DNA of 56,484 bases from Minisyncoccota bacterium (GCA_937936355.1 CALDDM010000030.1:1-56484), one strand, 5' to 3'. Positions 7,495-16,197 are shown, numbered from the stretch's first letter. The notes: generated by a model from the letters alone, not told the origin. Numbers and translations: made by a program.

Positions 7495-7521
7495 AACTCT
7501 CTCCTTATTGTATTTACAATA

Positions 7522-7550
7522 AAGATACCATATTATAATATTTTTGTCAA
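7522..7550 (-). promoter_or_regulatory. Predicted promoter of the gene at 7075-7494
   Basis: On the minus strand: TTGACA, 17 bp, TATCTT. The -35 is consensus. It ends about 28 bp before the proposed TTG start. Confidence 0.65.
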
Positions 7551-7602
7551 ATATGATATAAAATGTATAAGGGTATGGGTAACGACAGAAAAATAAGGCG
7601 TA

Positions 7603-7804
7603 CATAAGCAGAGTCATCTTGGATGAGGGGAAGTTGTAATAGCTGTGGTCGGGTTACACGATAAAAGCTATATAATGAAGCAAAATGTATAAGATACTAA
7701 TCAAAAATCGAACGGTTATCGATGAGACAAGCGACTCAATTTTTCGTGCAGACGTTGTAATAATCTGTTCTAATTGTCTCTATGAGATCGCAGATGTTTG
7801 TTAG
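7603..7804 (+). pseudogene. Decayed duplicate of the promoter and 5' end of the D-aminoacylase-like gene
   Basis: From CATAAG at 7603 to the ATG at 7685 is 82 bp, exactly the spacing from CATAAG at 10005 to the intact ATG at 10087. The stretch from AAGTTGTAATA through ATGTATAAGATACT aligns without gaps. The translated start MYKILIKNRTVID matches MYKILIKNGTVID of the intact protein. Similarity fades after about 30 codons and the frame stops at 7804. The -10 equivalent is degraded (CACGAT against TACAAT). This is a fragment, not a gene. Confidence 0.85.
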
Positions 7805-7846
7805 GAGAAAATGAACTAATACTTGCTATAAAGTAAAGTTCAAAAG

Positions 7847-7875
7847 TTGACATGTAGAAAAATATGTGATTAAAT
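7847..7875 (+). promoter_or_regulatory. Predicted promoter of the gene at 7905-8426
   Basis: TTGACA, 17-bp spacer, TTAAAT, about 30 bp before the ATG at 7905. The -35 is consensus. Confidence 0.6.
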
Positions 7876-7904
7876 CTTTTTACGTCAACAAAGGGGGTAT
7901 ATCG

Positions 7905-8426
7905 ATGAAGAAAGTCATCGTGGCTACAACGGCGGCAATAATTGTAGTCGTAAGTTATTTTTCATTCATAGGTTCGTCGAAGAAGGAAAATAAAGATGGG
8001 TGGGTGCAAGTAAAGACACATAGCATAAACAATGACTTGTTCACAGTCTTTGTGCGTGTGAGTGGAGATACGATCATCTTTAAATTGGATGGCGGCATCT
8101 ACAACAAAGATGATGTGAGATTATCAGATCTTGCATTGCATGATGTGTTCATGTCTATGGTAAAGATGGGGGAACAAGTGCTTGTCTTTAGCCACGAAGG
8201 GCAAGAGACATTTATATTGCTGGCACAACGCAAAGACAATGAACTACCAGGTCTTCCGAGACTTGGCATAGATTACCTAATCATTGGATCGGTGGAGGGC
8301 GATAACTTTAAGGAAGGTGATCTTAGGCAAATTGAGTTAAAGGCTTATAGTAAGGTCATATTGCCATGGACACATCTCAAGGTAGCGTTAGATGAAGCTC
8401 TAGCTACTAATGAGAAGTATGACTAA
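7905..8426 (+). CDS. Hypothetical protein with N-terminal membrane anchor
   Basis: From the ATG at 7905 the protein has 173 residues: MKKVIVATTAAIIVVVSYF is a single N-terminal membrane anchor or uncleaved signal, followed by a hydrophilic, probably exported domain of mixed beta/alpha character with no Cys. No family is recognised. AAAGGGGG lies 8 bp before this ATG and is a good SD, so the longer frame from 7866 is rejected. It has its own promoter and a downstream terminator, so it is probably monocistronic. Confidence 0.65.
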   Translation: MKKVIVATTAAIIVVVSYFSFIGSSKKENKDGWVQVKTHSINNDLFTVFVRVSGDTIIFKLDGGIYNKDDVRLSDLALHDVFMSMVKMGEQVLVFSHEGQETFILLAQRKDNELPGLPRLGIDYLIIGSVEGDNFKEGDLRQIELKAYSKVILPWTHLKVALDEALATNEKYD

Positions 8427-8444
8427 AGTATCAGAAGGGGGTAT

Positions 8445-8475
8445 GTGGAGTCACACAAGGGGCTCCACTTTAATT
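8445..8475 (+). terminator. Probable terminator
   Basis: GTGGAG ... CTCCAC with an 12-nt loop, followed by TTTAATTT, 18 bp after the stop of the gene at 7905-8426. Confidence 0.55.
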
Positions 8476-8583
8476 TGCAAAAATGATGGGCAGATATATC
8501 GCAAATAAGTGATGTGAAAAAAAGCACTTATAGTGATTTCTATGTAGTAGTTTAGAGTGAATAGGTGAGTTCAGAAAAGTAAT

Positions 8584-8668
8584 GGCGCACTCACAGGAAT
8601 GCGCCAAATTTCATTGGAAGTCTTAGTCCGTCGCCTGGTCTCATATCTGTCACTTAAGCACTTAGATA
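8584..8668 (-). pseudogene. Decayed duplicate of the 3' end of the gene at 9430-9912
   Basis: The block GGCGCACTCACAGGAATGCG and then TCTTAGTCCGT matches the terminator hairpin and stop-codon region of the intact minus-strand gene (CGCACTCATAGGAGTGCGCC and TCTTAGTCCGT near 9390-9436). Reading the minus strand, AAGTGCTTAAGTGAC corresponds to the KCLGD codons, but a 1-base indel before the stop shifts the frame. The rest of this 308-bp spacer (8427-8734) holds nothing else recognisable apart from the terminator at 8445. Confidence 0.75.
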
Positions 8669-8734
8669 ATTCCTCTCCTGATGAAACATTGAATGCAGTA
8701 TTGTGAAGGCATTATTGCTACAAATTATATGGCA

Positions 8735-9328
8735 TTAAAAAGGGGTGTCGTATGGACTGGCAGCAAGATTGTAGATTAACCAGTCAGATGCATAAAGCCG
8801 AACCTTGCCACAACTATACCCATCACCTTGATCAAAAACTTGATCAAGCTTCTCCATGAGTCCTACATCTATACCTGCTGGATTATAAAATGTTATATTC
8901 ACACCATATCTGTTTTGAGAGGAGGAGCTGCTGCATGGATAAGGGAGAGCACCTTCATCGTCGTTGTCATATAAAAAATCATCAGCACTGATAAATTCCG
9001 TGTACATATCTTTTTGCATATAGTCACTTAATGTCGACATGCTCCCAGTCGTCAGGTCTAATGCTGCATTGAGGTTGACATTTCCACTACCACCTGATCC
9101 TTGAACGGAGCTGAAATCACTGTGACCATCATTCCACCACTCATCGACACCTTCATCGATGAGTGCTTGTTGTAATGCTGTCTCTATGCCACGAATCTCT
9201 GCAATGAATTTTGCATATCGCGCTTGCTCGCGTGCGCCGCTAAGCGCAACCAAAGTGATTGATGCGAGAACGCCTATTATTGCTATGACTATGAGAAGTT
9301 CAATGAGTGTAAAACCTTTTTTGATCAT
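8735..9328 (-). CDS. Type IV pilin-like protein
   Basis: The N-terminus is a class III (prepilin) signal, MIKKG|FTLIELLIVIAIIG, with the invariant Glu at +5 of the mature protein and a hydrophobic helix that packs into the filament core. After the helix comes the usual REQARYAKFIAEIRGIETAL segment and a Gly/Ser-rich domain with two Cys (PCSSSS and YSCGKV) able to form a disulfide. It is 197 residues. No pilus assembly genes (pilB, pilC, pilD) are in the window. It sits between decayed duplicate sequence and the secreted protein at 9430, in a variable island. Adhesion, DNA uptake or host contact are possible but not shown. Confidence 0.85.
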   Translation of the reverse strand: MIKKGFTLIELLIVIAIIGVLASITLVALSGAREQARYAKFIAEIRGIETALQQALIDEGVDEWWNDGHSDFSSVQGSGGSGNVNLNAALDLTTGSMSTLSDYMQKDMYTEFISADDFLYDNDDEGALPYPCSSSSSQNRYGVNITFYNPAGIDVGLMEKLDQVFDQGDGYSCGKVRLYASDWLIYNLAASPYDTPF

Positions 9329-9389
9329 GGCGTGAATATTATAGTTCTAATACTATCAAATCAGAGAAATGCAAGCAATTTTAAAAACA

Positions 9390-9414
9390 GCGCACTCATA
9401 GGAGTGCGCCAGTT
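9390..9414. terminator. Terminator hairpin between the pilin and secreted-protein genes
   Basis: GCGCACTC-ATAG-GAGTGCGC, a perfect 8-bp stem, placed 20 bp past the stop of the minus-strand gene at 9430. A degraded copy sits at 8584. Confidence 0.65.
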
Positions 9415-9429
9415 TCTTGTTGAAGAGTC

Positions 9430-9912
9430 TTAGTCCGTTGGGCTGAGTTTATGTTTATCACCTAAACATTTGGATGGTAGAGTCGTTTGATTGCTCGACG
9501 CGTACCGGTCCAAGACGACTAAGGCATTGCGAACACTTGAAATACGTACAACATCAAAGTGCATCTCAACTTGTGAGGAATCAATGTAGAGCGTTACCGC
9601 ATGGGACGAAGTTGCTTCGTCAAAAAGTACGGTAATGACAGACACAAGGATCTCATCAGCGTGATAAATATAGAGTATCTCATCAGCTTTTGAGGTTGAC
9701 CTGAGTTGCCATTGCATCTGATCATCACTACAAGTGATAACATGTGGAGCGATGGAGTGGTTCGACTTTTTGTCGAGGCGCTCATCCAGATGGTCAAGTG
9801 AGACAACCTCCATCTGTATGTTTGGGTAATCTAAGGCATTATCTGCAGCCTGCGTAGAGATGAATGGTGTCAATGACAACGCTAGTGTGGTGATAATTTT
9901 TTTAAAGTTCAT
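9430..9912 (-). CDS. Hypothetical secreted protein
   Basis: A 160-residue protein with a typical Sec signal peptide: NFKK, then IITTLALSLTPFIST, and a likely signal peptidase I site after QAA. The mature part has two Cys (VITCSDD and SKCLGD) and alternating beta-strand patterns, suggesting a small disulfide-bonded exported domain. No family is recognised. An AGGAGA SD lies 7 bp before the ATG and the promoter is near consensus. Its 3' end is duplicated as debris at 8584. It is divergently transcribed from the D-aminoacylase-like gene. Confidence 0.7.
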   Translation of the reverse strand: MNFKKIITTLALSLTPFISTQAADNALDYPNIQMEVVSLDHLDERLDKKSNHSIAPHVITCSDDQMQWQLRSTSKADEILYIYHADEILVSVITVLFDEATSSHAVTLYIDSSQVEMHFDVVRISSVRNALVVLDRYASSNQTTLPSKCLGDKHKLSPTD

Positions 9913-9937
9913 TTATATTCTCCTGAGTTTTAACAAT

Positions 9938-9966
9938 ATAATACACTATTTACAAGTAAATGTCAA
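9938..9966 (-). promoter_or_regulatory. Predicted promoter of the gene at 9430-9912
   Basis: On the minus strand: TTGACA, 17 bp, TATTAT. It is one of the best promoter matches in the window. Confidence 0.7.
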
Positions 9967-10035
9967 TATATTGGGAGCTGAGCAGAGACATAAAAAAAAT
10001 TTATCATAAGAATGATTATCCTCGATAAGGGGAAG

Positions 10036-10064
10036 TTGTAATAACTGTAGTCGTATCGTACAAT
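10036..10064 (+). promoter_or_regulatory. Predicted promoter of the D-aminoacylase-like gene
   Basis: TTGTAA, 17 bp, TACAAT. Transcription would start near 10071, giving a leader of only about 16 nt without SD before the ATG at 10087. Confidence 0.55.
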
Positions 10065-10086
10065 AAAGGCACCTTAATAAAACAAA

Positions 10087-11670
10087 ATGTATAAGATACT
10101 GATCAAAAATGGAACGGTTATCGACGGGACAGGTGATCCAATGTTTCGTGCGGACGTCGCAATCAACGACGGGAAAATCGTCAAAGTTGGGGATCTGTCA
10201 CATGAGCGAGGCGAGACGGAGATCGATGCATACGATCACTACGTAACACCTGGCTTCATCGACATCTCAAATCGCAGTGACGTATATTGGCGTCTGTTTG
10301 AAGATCCGACAATGGAGAGTCTGCTACACCAAGGAATCACTTCGATCATTGGTGGTAATTCTGGAGCCTCTCTTGCACCGATCTATAACGAGCAAATGTT
10401 TCTCTCAACACAAAAATGGGCAGATGTGGGAGGGACAAATGTTTCGTGGCAAAAAATGAATGAATTTTTAGATATTATCGACGAGAAAGGGTTGAGTATG
10501 CACTTTGGAACGTTTGTCGGCCATGGGACGCTCAGGCGCGGTCTTGTGGGTGATGAGATGCGAAAACTCACAAGCAAAGAATTGACGCAGCTCGTCACAC
10601 AGATACATGAAGCGATGGAAAATGGAGCGCTGGGTGTATCACTTGGATTGATTTACACACATGGACACAGCGCAACAGAGGATGAGCTTATTGCAGTTGC
10701 GGAAACAGTACGAGCACAAAACGGCTTACTTGCAGTACATTTGCGTGACGAGGATTCCGATCTGGTCGGTTCGATCGAAGAGATTATTCGCATTGCCGAA
10801 CGGACAAAAGTGCGGGTACATATCACACATCTCAAAGCTGTGGGTCAGCAACACTGGCCACGCATGAGTGAGGCATTAAAGATTCTTGATGATGGTCAGA
10901 TCAACGGATTGGATATCACATTTGACGTCTATCCATATACTGTGACAGGTTCGGTATTATACACATTTCTGCCAAGATGGCTGACAGAAGGCGGGCGCAC
11001 GATGATGCTTGGTCGCCTCACAAATAAAAACTCAAGGGAGCAGGCAATCAAGGAAATGCGTGAAAGCAAGATTTCATTCAAGGATGCAGTTGTGTCAGTT
11101 GCACCACATGCAGTGCAGCTAAGGGGTCGGACTCTCGGCGATATCGCAAGGGAGCGCGAAACAAAGGTAGAGGCTCTTATCATGGATCTTTTACTAGCTT
11201 CTGAGGGTCGGGTAATTATCCTACTCGAAGCCTTGAGTGAGGAGAATGTGGTTCGCGCTCTTGATAGTCCATATTCTGTCATTACGTCTAATAGCCCAGG
11301 ATATACGCTTGATAAAACGGATACAGCACAAGCATGGTCACACCCACGATCCTTCGGCGCATTTCCAAGGCTTTTTAGCCGTTATGTGCGCGAGAGAAAG
11401 GTGCTGAGTTGGGAGTTAGCAGTCCATAAATCAACCCTAAAGGTTGCAAAGAGATTGGGACTCACAGGACGAGGAACAATTCGAGAGGGATCGGCTGCAG
11501 ATGTGGTAGTGCTTGATCCGCAAGCAATACGAGATATAGCAAGCAAAGAAAAACCACGCGCATATGCACAAGGAGTACGCTATGTTGTGGTAGGTGGCGA
11601 AATTACCATAATGCGAGGTGACGTAATGGACGTCAGAGCTGGGAAAGTAATACGGGGAAAGGTAAAGTAA
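10087..11670 (+). CDS. N-acyl-D-amino-acid deacylase family protein (amidohydrolase), metal site degraded
   Basis: Overall architecture is D-aminoacylase: N-terminal beta segment (ILIKNGTVIDGTGDP), PGFID at 56-60, GVSLGLIYTHG near 183-193, VHLRDE at 217-222, ITHLKAVG at 246-253, DVYPY at 280-284, and the C-terminal HPRSFGAFPRLFSRYVRERK and GTIREGSAADVVVLDP. The usual HxH after PGFID is S-N-R (61-63), the bridging Cys of the GNCG motif is Ser92 (GGNSGAS), and the catalytic Asp of the SD motif is Asn402 (TSNSPG). Only His218 and His248 remain. The protein may be a pseudoenzyme or use altered chemistry. It lies 20-60 bp before murD. A decayed duplicate of its 5' end is at 7603. Confidence 0.85.
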   Translation: MYKILIKNGTVIDGTGDPMFRADVAINDGKIVKVGDLSHERGETEIDAYDHYVTPGFIDISNRSDVYWRLFEDPTMESLLHQGITSIIGGNSGASLAPIYNEQMFLSTQKWADVGGTNVSWQKMNEFLDIIDEKGLSMHFGTFVGHGTLRRGLVGDEMRKLTSKELTQLVTQIHEAMENGALGVSLGLIYTHGHSATEDELIAVAETVRAQNGLLAVHLRDEDSDLVGSIEEIIRIAERTKVRVHITHLKAVGQQHWPRMSEALKILDDGQINGLDITFDVYPYTVTGSVLYTFLPRWLTEGGRTMMLGRLTNKNSREQAIKEMRESKISFKDAVVSVAPHAVQLRGRTLGDIARERETKVEALIMDLLLASEGRVIILLEALSEENVVRALDSPYSVITSNSPGYTLDKTDTAQAWSHPRSFGAFPRLFSRYVRERKVLSWELAVHKSTLKVAKRLGLTGRGTIREGSAADVVVLDPQAIRDIASKEKPRAYAQGVRYVVVGGEITIMRGDVMDVRAGKVIRGKVK

Positions 11671-11731
11671 CTATTGATGCGTAATATTCTTGGTTAGTAT
11701 AGATATTGACCAAGAAAAGCGCCTTACAAAA

Positions 11732-13141
11732 ATGTCACCAAAATGGTTTGATGGAAAAAAAATTACAGTTTTTGGGATTGGTACACTAGGTGGTGGAGTG
11801 GGCACAGTTCGTTACCTAGTCGAACAAGGGGCGCATGTCATAGCAACAGATCTCAAGAGTAGAGAGGATCTTATTGAGTCACTTGATAAACTCAAAGACC
11901 TCAAAAATGTAACATACGTACTAGGTCAGCATCGCAGAGAAGATTTTATTGATGTGGATATGGTCATCAAAACACCGAGTTGTCCATGGACAAATGAGCA
12001 TATCAAGCTAGCGCTCTCTAAGGATGTGCCAGTTGAAACAGACGCAAGCCTGTTCTTTCAATTATGCAAAAAACCAATCATAGGCATCACAGGGACGAAG
12101 GGTAAAACGACAACGTCACGTATTGTCTACCATTTACTCAAAAAGTCAGGCAAGACACCCGTACTTTTTGGTGTAGAGCATTTAGCGGTGCTAGACCGAT
12201 TGACTTATGTAAAGAAAAATACCATTGTTGTTTTTGAGCTCTCAAGTTGGCGCTTAAGTTCTTTTGCCAAGAATAAGCTTTCTCCACACATTGCAGTCTT
12301 TACAAATATCTTTCCAGATCACATGGATTACTACAAGTCTATGGAGTCATACTTCGCAGATAAAAAAAATATCTTTCTCCATCAGAGAGCCAGGGATTAT
12401 TTCATATACAATGCCGACGACGCGATGCTGCATGAGGCTGTAGATGAGGTTCCAGCACATATTCGAACGGCAACCAGTGAAAGGCGCAACAAGGGTCGAG
12501 GTATGTTTATTGAAAAAGGTAAGATTTTTCTCAACGACGGGATTGATACAGTACCTTTTATGGATGTTGATGAGATTCCATTGCGAGGTAGGCATAACCG
12601 CATGAACGTTCTCTTGGCAGCAAATGCAGCGCACGCTGTCGGACTTTCGGTAAGTGATATTCGTGATGGTGTTGCTAGCTTGCCACAGATTCCACATAGA
12701 CTTGAATTGGTGCGCGAAGTTGGAGGTATAAGGTATTACAATGACACAGCAGCAACAAACCCAGACGCAGCCATAGTGGGTATAGAGGCATTTGATGAGC
12801 CAATTATTCTCATAGCAGGTGGTGCAAGCAAGAATCTTTCAATAGAGGAAATGATGGAGTGCGTTGTGCGTGGCGTAAAAGACATTGTCTTTATAAAGGG
12901 AGAAGGAAGTGAAAGGATGATGTCACGACTAACGAAAGTAAAAAAAGATAAAAAACAGTTTGTTGACAGTGAGGGTGCGTATCGCGTTGCTGAGTCAATG
13001 CAAGAAGCGATTGAAATGACAAGAGGCATTGCCTCTGCTGGTGATGTTGTGCTATTGTCACCTGGCACATCAAGCTTTGGTGTATTCAAAAACGAGTTTG
13101 ATCGAGGTAATCAATTTCGAAAGTATGTCGAAGAAATCTAA
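11732..13141 (+). CDS. murD: UDP-N-acetylmuramoyl-L-alanine--D-glutamate ligase
   Basis: MurD adds D-Glu to UDP-MurNAc-L-Ala in the cytoplasm. Visible are the N-terminal Rossmann-like KITVFGIGTLGGGVG, the P-loop GITGTKGKTTTS, FELSSWRL, NIFPDHMDYY, the HNRMNVLLAANAA motif, and the C-terminal YYNDTAATNPDA and LLSPGTSSFGVFKNEFDRG. The ORF track starts at a TTG (11690), but MurD proteins begin just before the Rossmann strand, so ATG 11732 is preferred (469 residues). Neither has an SD. The stop overlaps the glyA start as TAATG, so the two are translationally coupled. Confidence 0.95.
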   Translation: MSPKWFDGKKITVFGIGTLGGGVGTVRYLVEQGAHVIATDLKSREDLIESLDKLKDLKNVTYVLGQHRREDFIDVDMVIKTPSCPWTNEHIKLALSKDVPVETDASLFFQLCKKPIIGITGTKGKTTTSRIVYHLLKKSGKTPVLFGVEHLAVLDRLTYVKKNTIVVFELSSWRLSSFAKNKLSPHIAVFTNIFPDHMDYYKSMESYFADKKNIFLHQRARDYFIYNADDAMLHEAVDEVPAHIRTATSERRNKGRGMFIEKGKIFLNDGIDTVPFMDVDEIPLRGRHNRMNVLLAANAAHAVGLSVSDIRDGVASLPQIPHRLELVREVGGIRYYNDTAATNPDAAIVGIEAFDEPIILIAGGASKNLSIEEMMECVVRGVKDIVFIKGEGSERMMSRLTKVKKDKKQFVDSEGAYRVAESMQEAIEMTRGIASAGDVVLLSPGTSSFGVFKNEFDRGNQFRKYVEEI

Positions 13142-14406
13142 TGGGCAAAAAATTAAAAGACAGTGATGTTGCGGTAGCTGATGCTATAGCAGGTGAGACG
13201 CGACGACAGGTGGAAGGGATAGAATTAATAGCATCAGAAAACTACGTAAGCGATGCTGTTTTGGAGGCGCTTGGTAGTGTGATGACGAACAAGTATGCAG
13301 AAGGCTATCCGGGCAATAGATTTTATGGTGGGCAAGAATTCACAGATCGTGTAGAAACACTAGCACAAGATCGTCTCAAAAAAATTTTCGGTGCAGAGCA
13401 TGTCAATGTGCAGCCGCTATCCGGTGCAAATGCAAATATGATTGTTTATAGCGCACTCCTTTCGCCTGGCGATACAGTGCTCGGGATGGATCTGGGGCAT
13501 GGCGGTCATCTAACGCACGGACATCCTGTGACTCTCAGTGCAAAAATGTACAACTTTGTCAGATACAAAACAACAGATGAAGGTGTGGTAGACTATGGTG
13601 CAATACATGATCTTGCAAGGAAGCACAGGCCAAAAATGATACTCGCAGGTTATAGTGCGTATTCACGACATGTTGATTACGAACAATTCCGCATGATAGC
13701 AGATGAAGTAGGAGCAATTCTCATGATGGATATGGCACATATCGCCGGACTAATTGCAGGTGGCGCATTGGAAAACCCAGTCCCCTTATGTGACGTCGTC
13801 ACAAGCACAACACACAAAAGCTTCCGTGGACCACGATCGGGAATGATTTTGTGCAAGAGTCAGTACGCAGAAGCAATTGACAAGGCACTTTTCCCAGGTT
13901 TTCAGGGAGGACCTCACATGAACAATATTGCAGCTCTTGCGGTTGCAGCAAGTGAAGCATCGCAGGTTTCCTTCGGTGTGTACGCAAAAAAAGTGATACA
14001 AAACGCCAAGGTGATGGAGGAAGAATTGAAAAAAGAGGGATTTCACATTTGCTTTGGGCAAACAGATAATCACCTACTGCTCATCGACACGATCAAGAGT
14101 AATGGGCATACAGGAACAGAGGTGGATGCAGTTCTTGAAAAGGTTGGAATTACCGTGAATAAGAACATGGTGCCAAATGAACCACGAAGTGCCTATGATC
14201 CTAGTGGAATCCGCATAGGCACCCCAGCAATAACAACACGCGGCATGGGACCGACTGAAATGAAGAGGATAGCAAGTTGGATAACACGTGCATGCGCGGA
14301 GATGAACAATGCACAAGAGCTAGTAAGTATAAAGGGGGAGGTGTTGGAGATGACAGCAGGCTACCCTATCTTCCAGGAGGAAAAAAATACGATCAAGACT
14401 GATTGA
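13141..14406 (+). CDS. glyA: Serine hydroxymethyltransferase
   Basis: A PLP enzyme converting serine and tetrahydrofolate to glycine and methylene-THF. It has the SHMT N-terminus ELIASENYVSDAVLEALGSV, TNKYAEGYPGNRFYGGQE, the PLP lysine motif TSTTHKSFRGPRSGM, and NKNMVPNEPRSAYDPSGIRIGTPA split over residues 340-363. 421 residues, normal length. Its ATG overlaps the murD stop by one base. Coupling with murD may reflect shared amino-acid supply but is not evidence of function. Confidence 0.96.
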   Translation: MGKKLKDSDVAVADAIAGETRRQVEGIELIASENYVSDAVLEALGSVMTNKYAEGYPGNRFYGGQEFTDRVETLAQDRLKKIFGAEHVNVQPLSGANANMIVYSALLSPGDTVLGMDLGHGGHLTHGHPVTLSAKMYNFVRYKTTDEGVVDYGAIHDLARKHRPKMILAGYSAYSRHVDYEQFRMIADEVGAILMMDMAHIAGLIAGGALENPVPLCDVVTSTTHKSFRGPRSGMILCKSQYAEAIDKALFPGFQGGPHMNNIAALAVAASEASQVSFGVYAKKVIQNAKVMEEELKKEGFHICFGQTDNHLLLIDTIKSNGHTGTEVDAVLEKVGITVNKNMVPNEPRSAYDPSGIRIGTPAITTRGMGPTEMKRIASWITRACAEMNNAQELVSIKGEVLEMTAGYPIFQEEKNTIKTD

Positions 14407-14489
14407 GTATAATAAACTGTGCTAAAATGGTGGTGTATTGAGTCAACGTGAGTAAAAACTCGCTTCAAGTAACTAATTTGTTTACGACT

Positions 14490-15215
14490 ATGAAGGGTAT
14501 TATTCTCTCAGGCGGATCAGGAACAAGGCTGCGGCCACTAACATCAATGACATCGAAACAGTTGTTGCCAGTTTACAACCGACCGATGATCTATTATCCA
14601 CTCAATACACTCCTTAGGGCAGGCATCAAAGAAATTTTGATCATTATCGCACCAGACCATGCGGGTAATTATCTCAATCTCCTCGGATCCGGAAAAGACT
14701 TTGGAGCAAAGTTCACATATGAAATTCAAGATGAGCCAAGAGGTCTTGCAGAAGCATTCATTATTGGAGAATCTTTCCTGGACAACGACAGTGTCGCTAT
14801 GATTCTGGGAGACAACATCTTCGAAGATGATTTTTCACAAGAAATAAAAGAATTCAAGAGTGGTGGAAGAATTTTTGCAAAAGAGGTTGAGGATCCAAAG
14901 CGTTTTGGTGTTGTGGAGTTTGACCAAAAGATGAAAGCCCTGTCAATCCAGGAGAAACCAGAAAATCCCAAGAGTAATTTTGCAATTCCTGGATTATATA
15001 TTTTCGACAATAGAGTCGTTGATTTCGCAAAATCAGTAGAGCCAAGTGCACGTGGTGAGATTGAAATTACAGAGATTCAGCAGCGGTATCTCGACCTTGG
15101 TGAGCTAGATGTGAGAACATTCAATGGTCAGTGGGTTGATGCAGGAACATTCGAATCACTGCATGCAGCAGGAGATCTTGCAAAGAATGTATTGGACAAA
15201 AAGATGATGATCTAG
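14490..15215 (+). CDS. rmlA: Glucose-1-phosphate thymidylyltransferase-type nucleotidyltransferase
   Basis: The start MKGIILSGGSGTRLRPLT with SKQLLPVYNRPMIYYPL is the RmlA/RfbA signature, with the catalytic G-G-x-GTR loop. ILGDNIF is the Mg2+-binding Asp motif, followed by EVEDPKRFGVVEFD and EKPENPKSNFAIPGLYIFD. It makes dTDP-glucose for surface polysaccharides. It is shorter (241 residues) than the E. coli protein (about 290), as in the archaeal and short bacterial forms. ATG 14490 is preferred over the upstream start at 14448 because the family begins at MKGI. rmlB, C and D are not in the window. Confidence 0.88.
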   Translation: MKGIILSGGSGTRLRPLTSMTSKQLLPVYNRPMIYYPLNTLLRAGIKEILIIIAPDHAGNYLNLLGSGKDFGAKFTYEIQDEPRGLAEAFIIGESFLDNDSVAMILGDNIFEDDFSQEIKEFKSGGRIFAKEVEDPKRFGVVEFDQKMKALSIQEKPENPKSNFAIPGLYIFDNRVVDFAKSVEPSARGEIEITEIQQRYLDLGELDVRTFNGQWVDAGTFESLHAAGDLAKNVLDKKMMI

Positions 15216-15330
15216 GGCGAGAGTCGTAAACAGTGAAAAAGAAGCCTACAAGAAGGTGTGGTTGTTGTATAATATATAGCAGAGTATGTGCAAGCATTGA
15301 CCTCTATAAAACAAATACTAAGAAAAAAAC

Positions 15331-16197
15331 ATGCGAAAAATTAAGAAGGCAATTCTGCCTGTTGCAGGATTTGGAACGAGATTTCTCCCAGCAACAAAAA
15401 GCCAGCCAAAAGAAATGTTGCCTGTTGTGGATAAGCCAGTAATCCAATACCTCGTTGAAGAGGCTGTAGCCAGTGGCATTGAAGAGATTATATTTGTCAC
15501 AGGCCGCGGAAAGCGAGCAATTGAGGATCACTTTGACGTAGCATATGAACTCGAAAACACACTTGTAGAAAAGGGCAAGACAGCCGTTCTAGAAGAGGTG
15601 CAGGAGATTGCAAAGCTAGCAAAATTTACTTATGTGCGGCAGCCATACCCTCTCGGAGATGGTCATGCGCTCTTGCAAGCAGCACACATCGCAAGATATG
15701 AGCCAGTACTTGTCTTATTTGGAGACTGTATATATGATGCTGAAGTCCCTGCTTCAAAACAATTGATTGAAGCATTTGAAAAACATGGAACCAGTATGAT
15801 CGGTACAGCTGTCGTGGGCGATGATGAGGTATCGCAATTTGGTGTCATCGAAGGAGAGGAAGACGATGGCACGCTTAAGATGACAAAGATGATAGAAAAG
15901 CCAGAGCCATCAGAAACAGATTCACGTCAGGTTGCTGTAGGAAAATACATCGTTACACCAGACATAATGGATATTCTTGCCGGCATGGAAGACGGCAAAT
16001 CAGGTGAGATTCGCCTAGCAGATGCTTTTGAGATAGCGATTGAACGAGAAACAGAGATAAGATCGCTCCCACTTGAGGGGGAGTGGCTTGATACAGGTGA
16101 TAAGTTTAACTTCCTTAAAGCCACAATCCAACTTGGACTTAAGCATCCTAATCTAAAAGATCAATTACGAGATCATTTAAAATCCCTTGAGCTTTAG
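15331..16197 (+). CDS. galU: UTP--glucose-1-phosphate uridylyltransferase
   Basis: GalU makes UDP-glucose, a donor for glycosyltransferases. KKAILPVAGFGTRFLPATKS with QPKEMLPVVDKPVIQYLVEE is diagnostic and separates it from RmlA. VTGRGKRAIEDHFD, QPYPLGDGHALLQA and LFGDCIYD follow. The C-terminal EGEWLDTGDKFNFLKA is also typical. 288 residues, full length. It follows rmlA by 115 bp and ends at a strong terminator, so the two may form one unit for sugar-nucleotide supply. Confidence 0.95.
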   Translation: MRKIKKAILPVAGFGTRFLPATKSQPKEMLPVVDKPVIQYLVEEAVASGIEEIIFVTGRGKRAIEDHFDVAYELENTLVEKGKTAVLEEVQEIAKLAKFTYVRQPYPLGDGHALLQAAHIARYEPVLVLFGDCIYDAEVPASKQLIEAFEKHGTSMIGTAVVGDDEVSQFGVIEGEEDDGTLKMTKMIEKPEPSETDSRQVAVGKYIVTPDIMDILAGMEDGKSGEIRLADAFEIAIERETEIRSLPLEGEWLDTGDKFNFLKATIQLGLKHPNLKDQLRDHLKSLEL

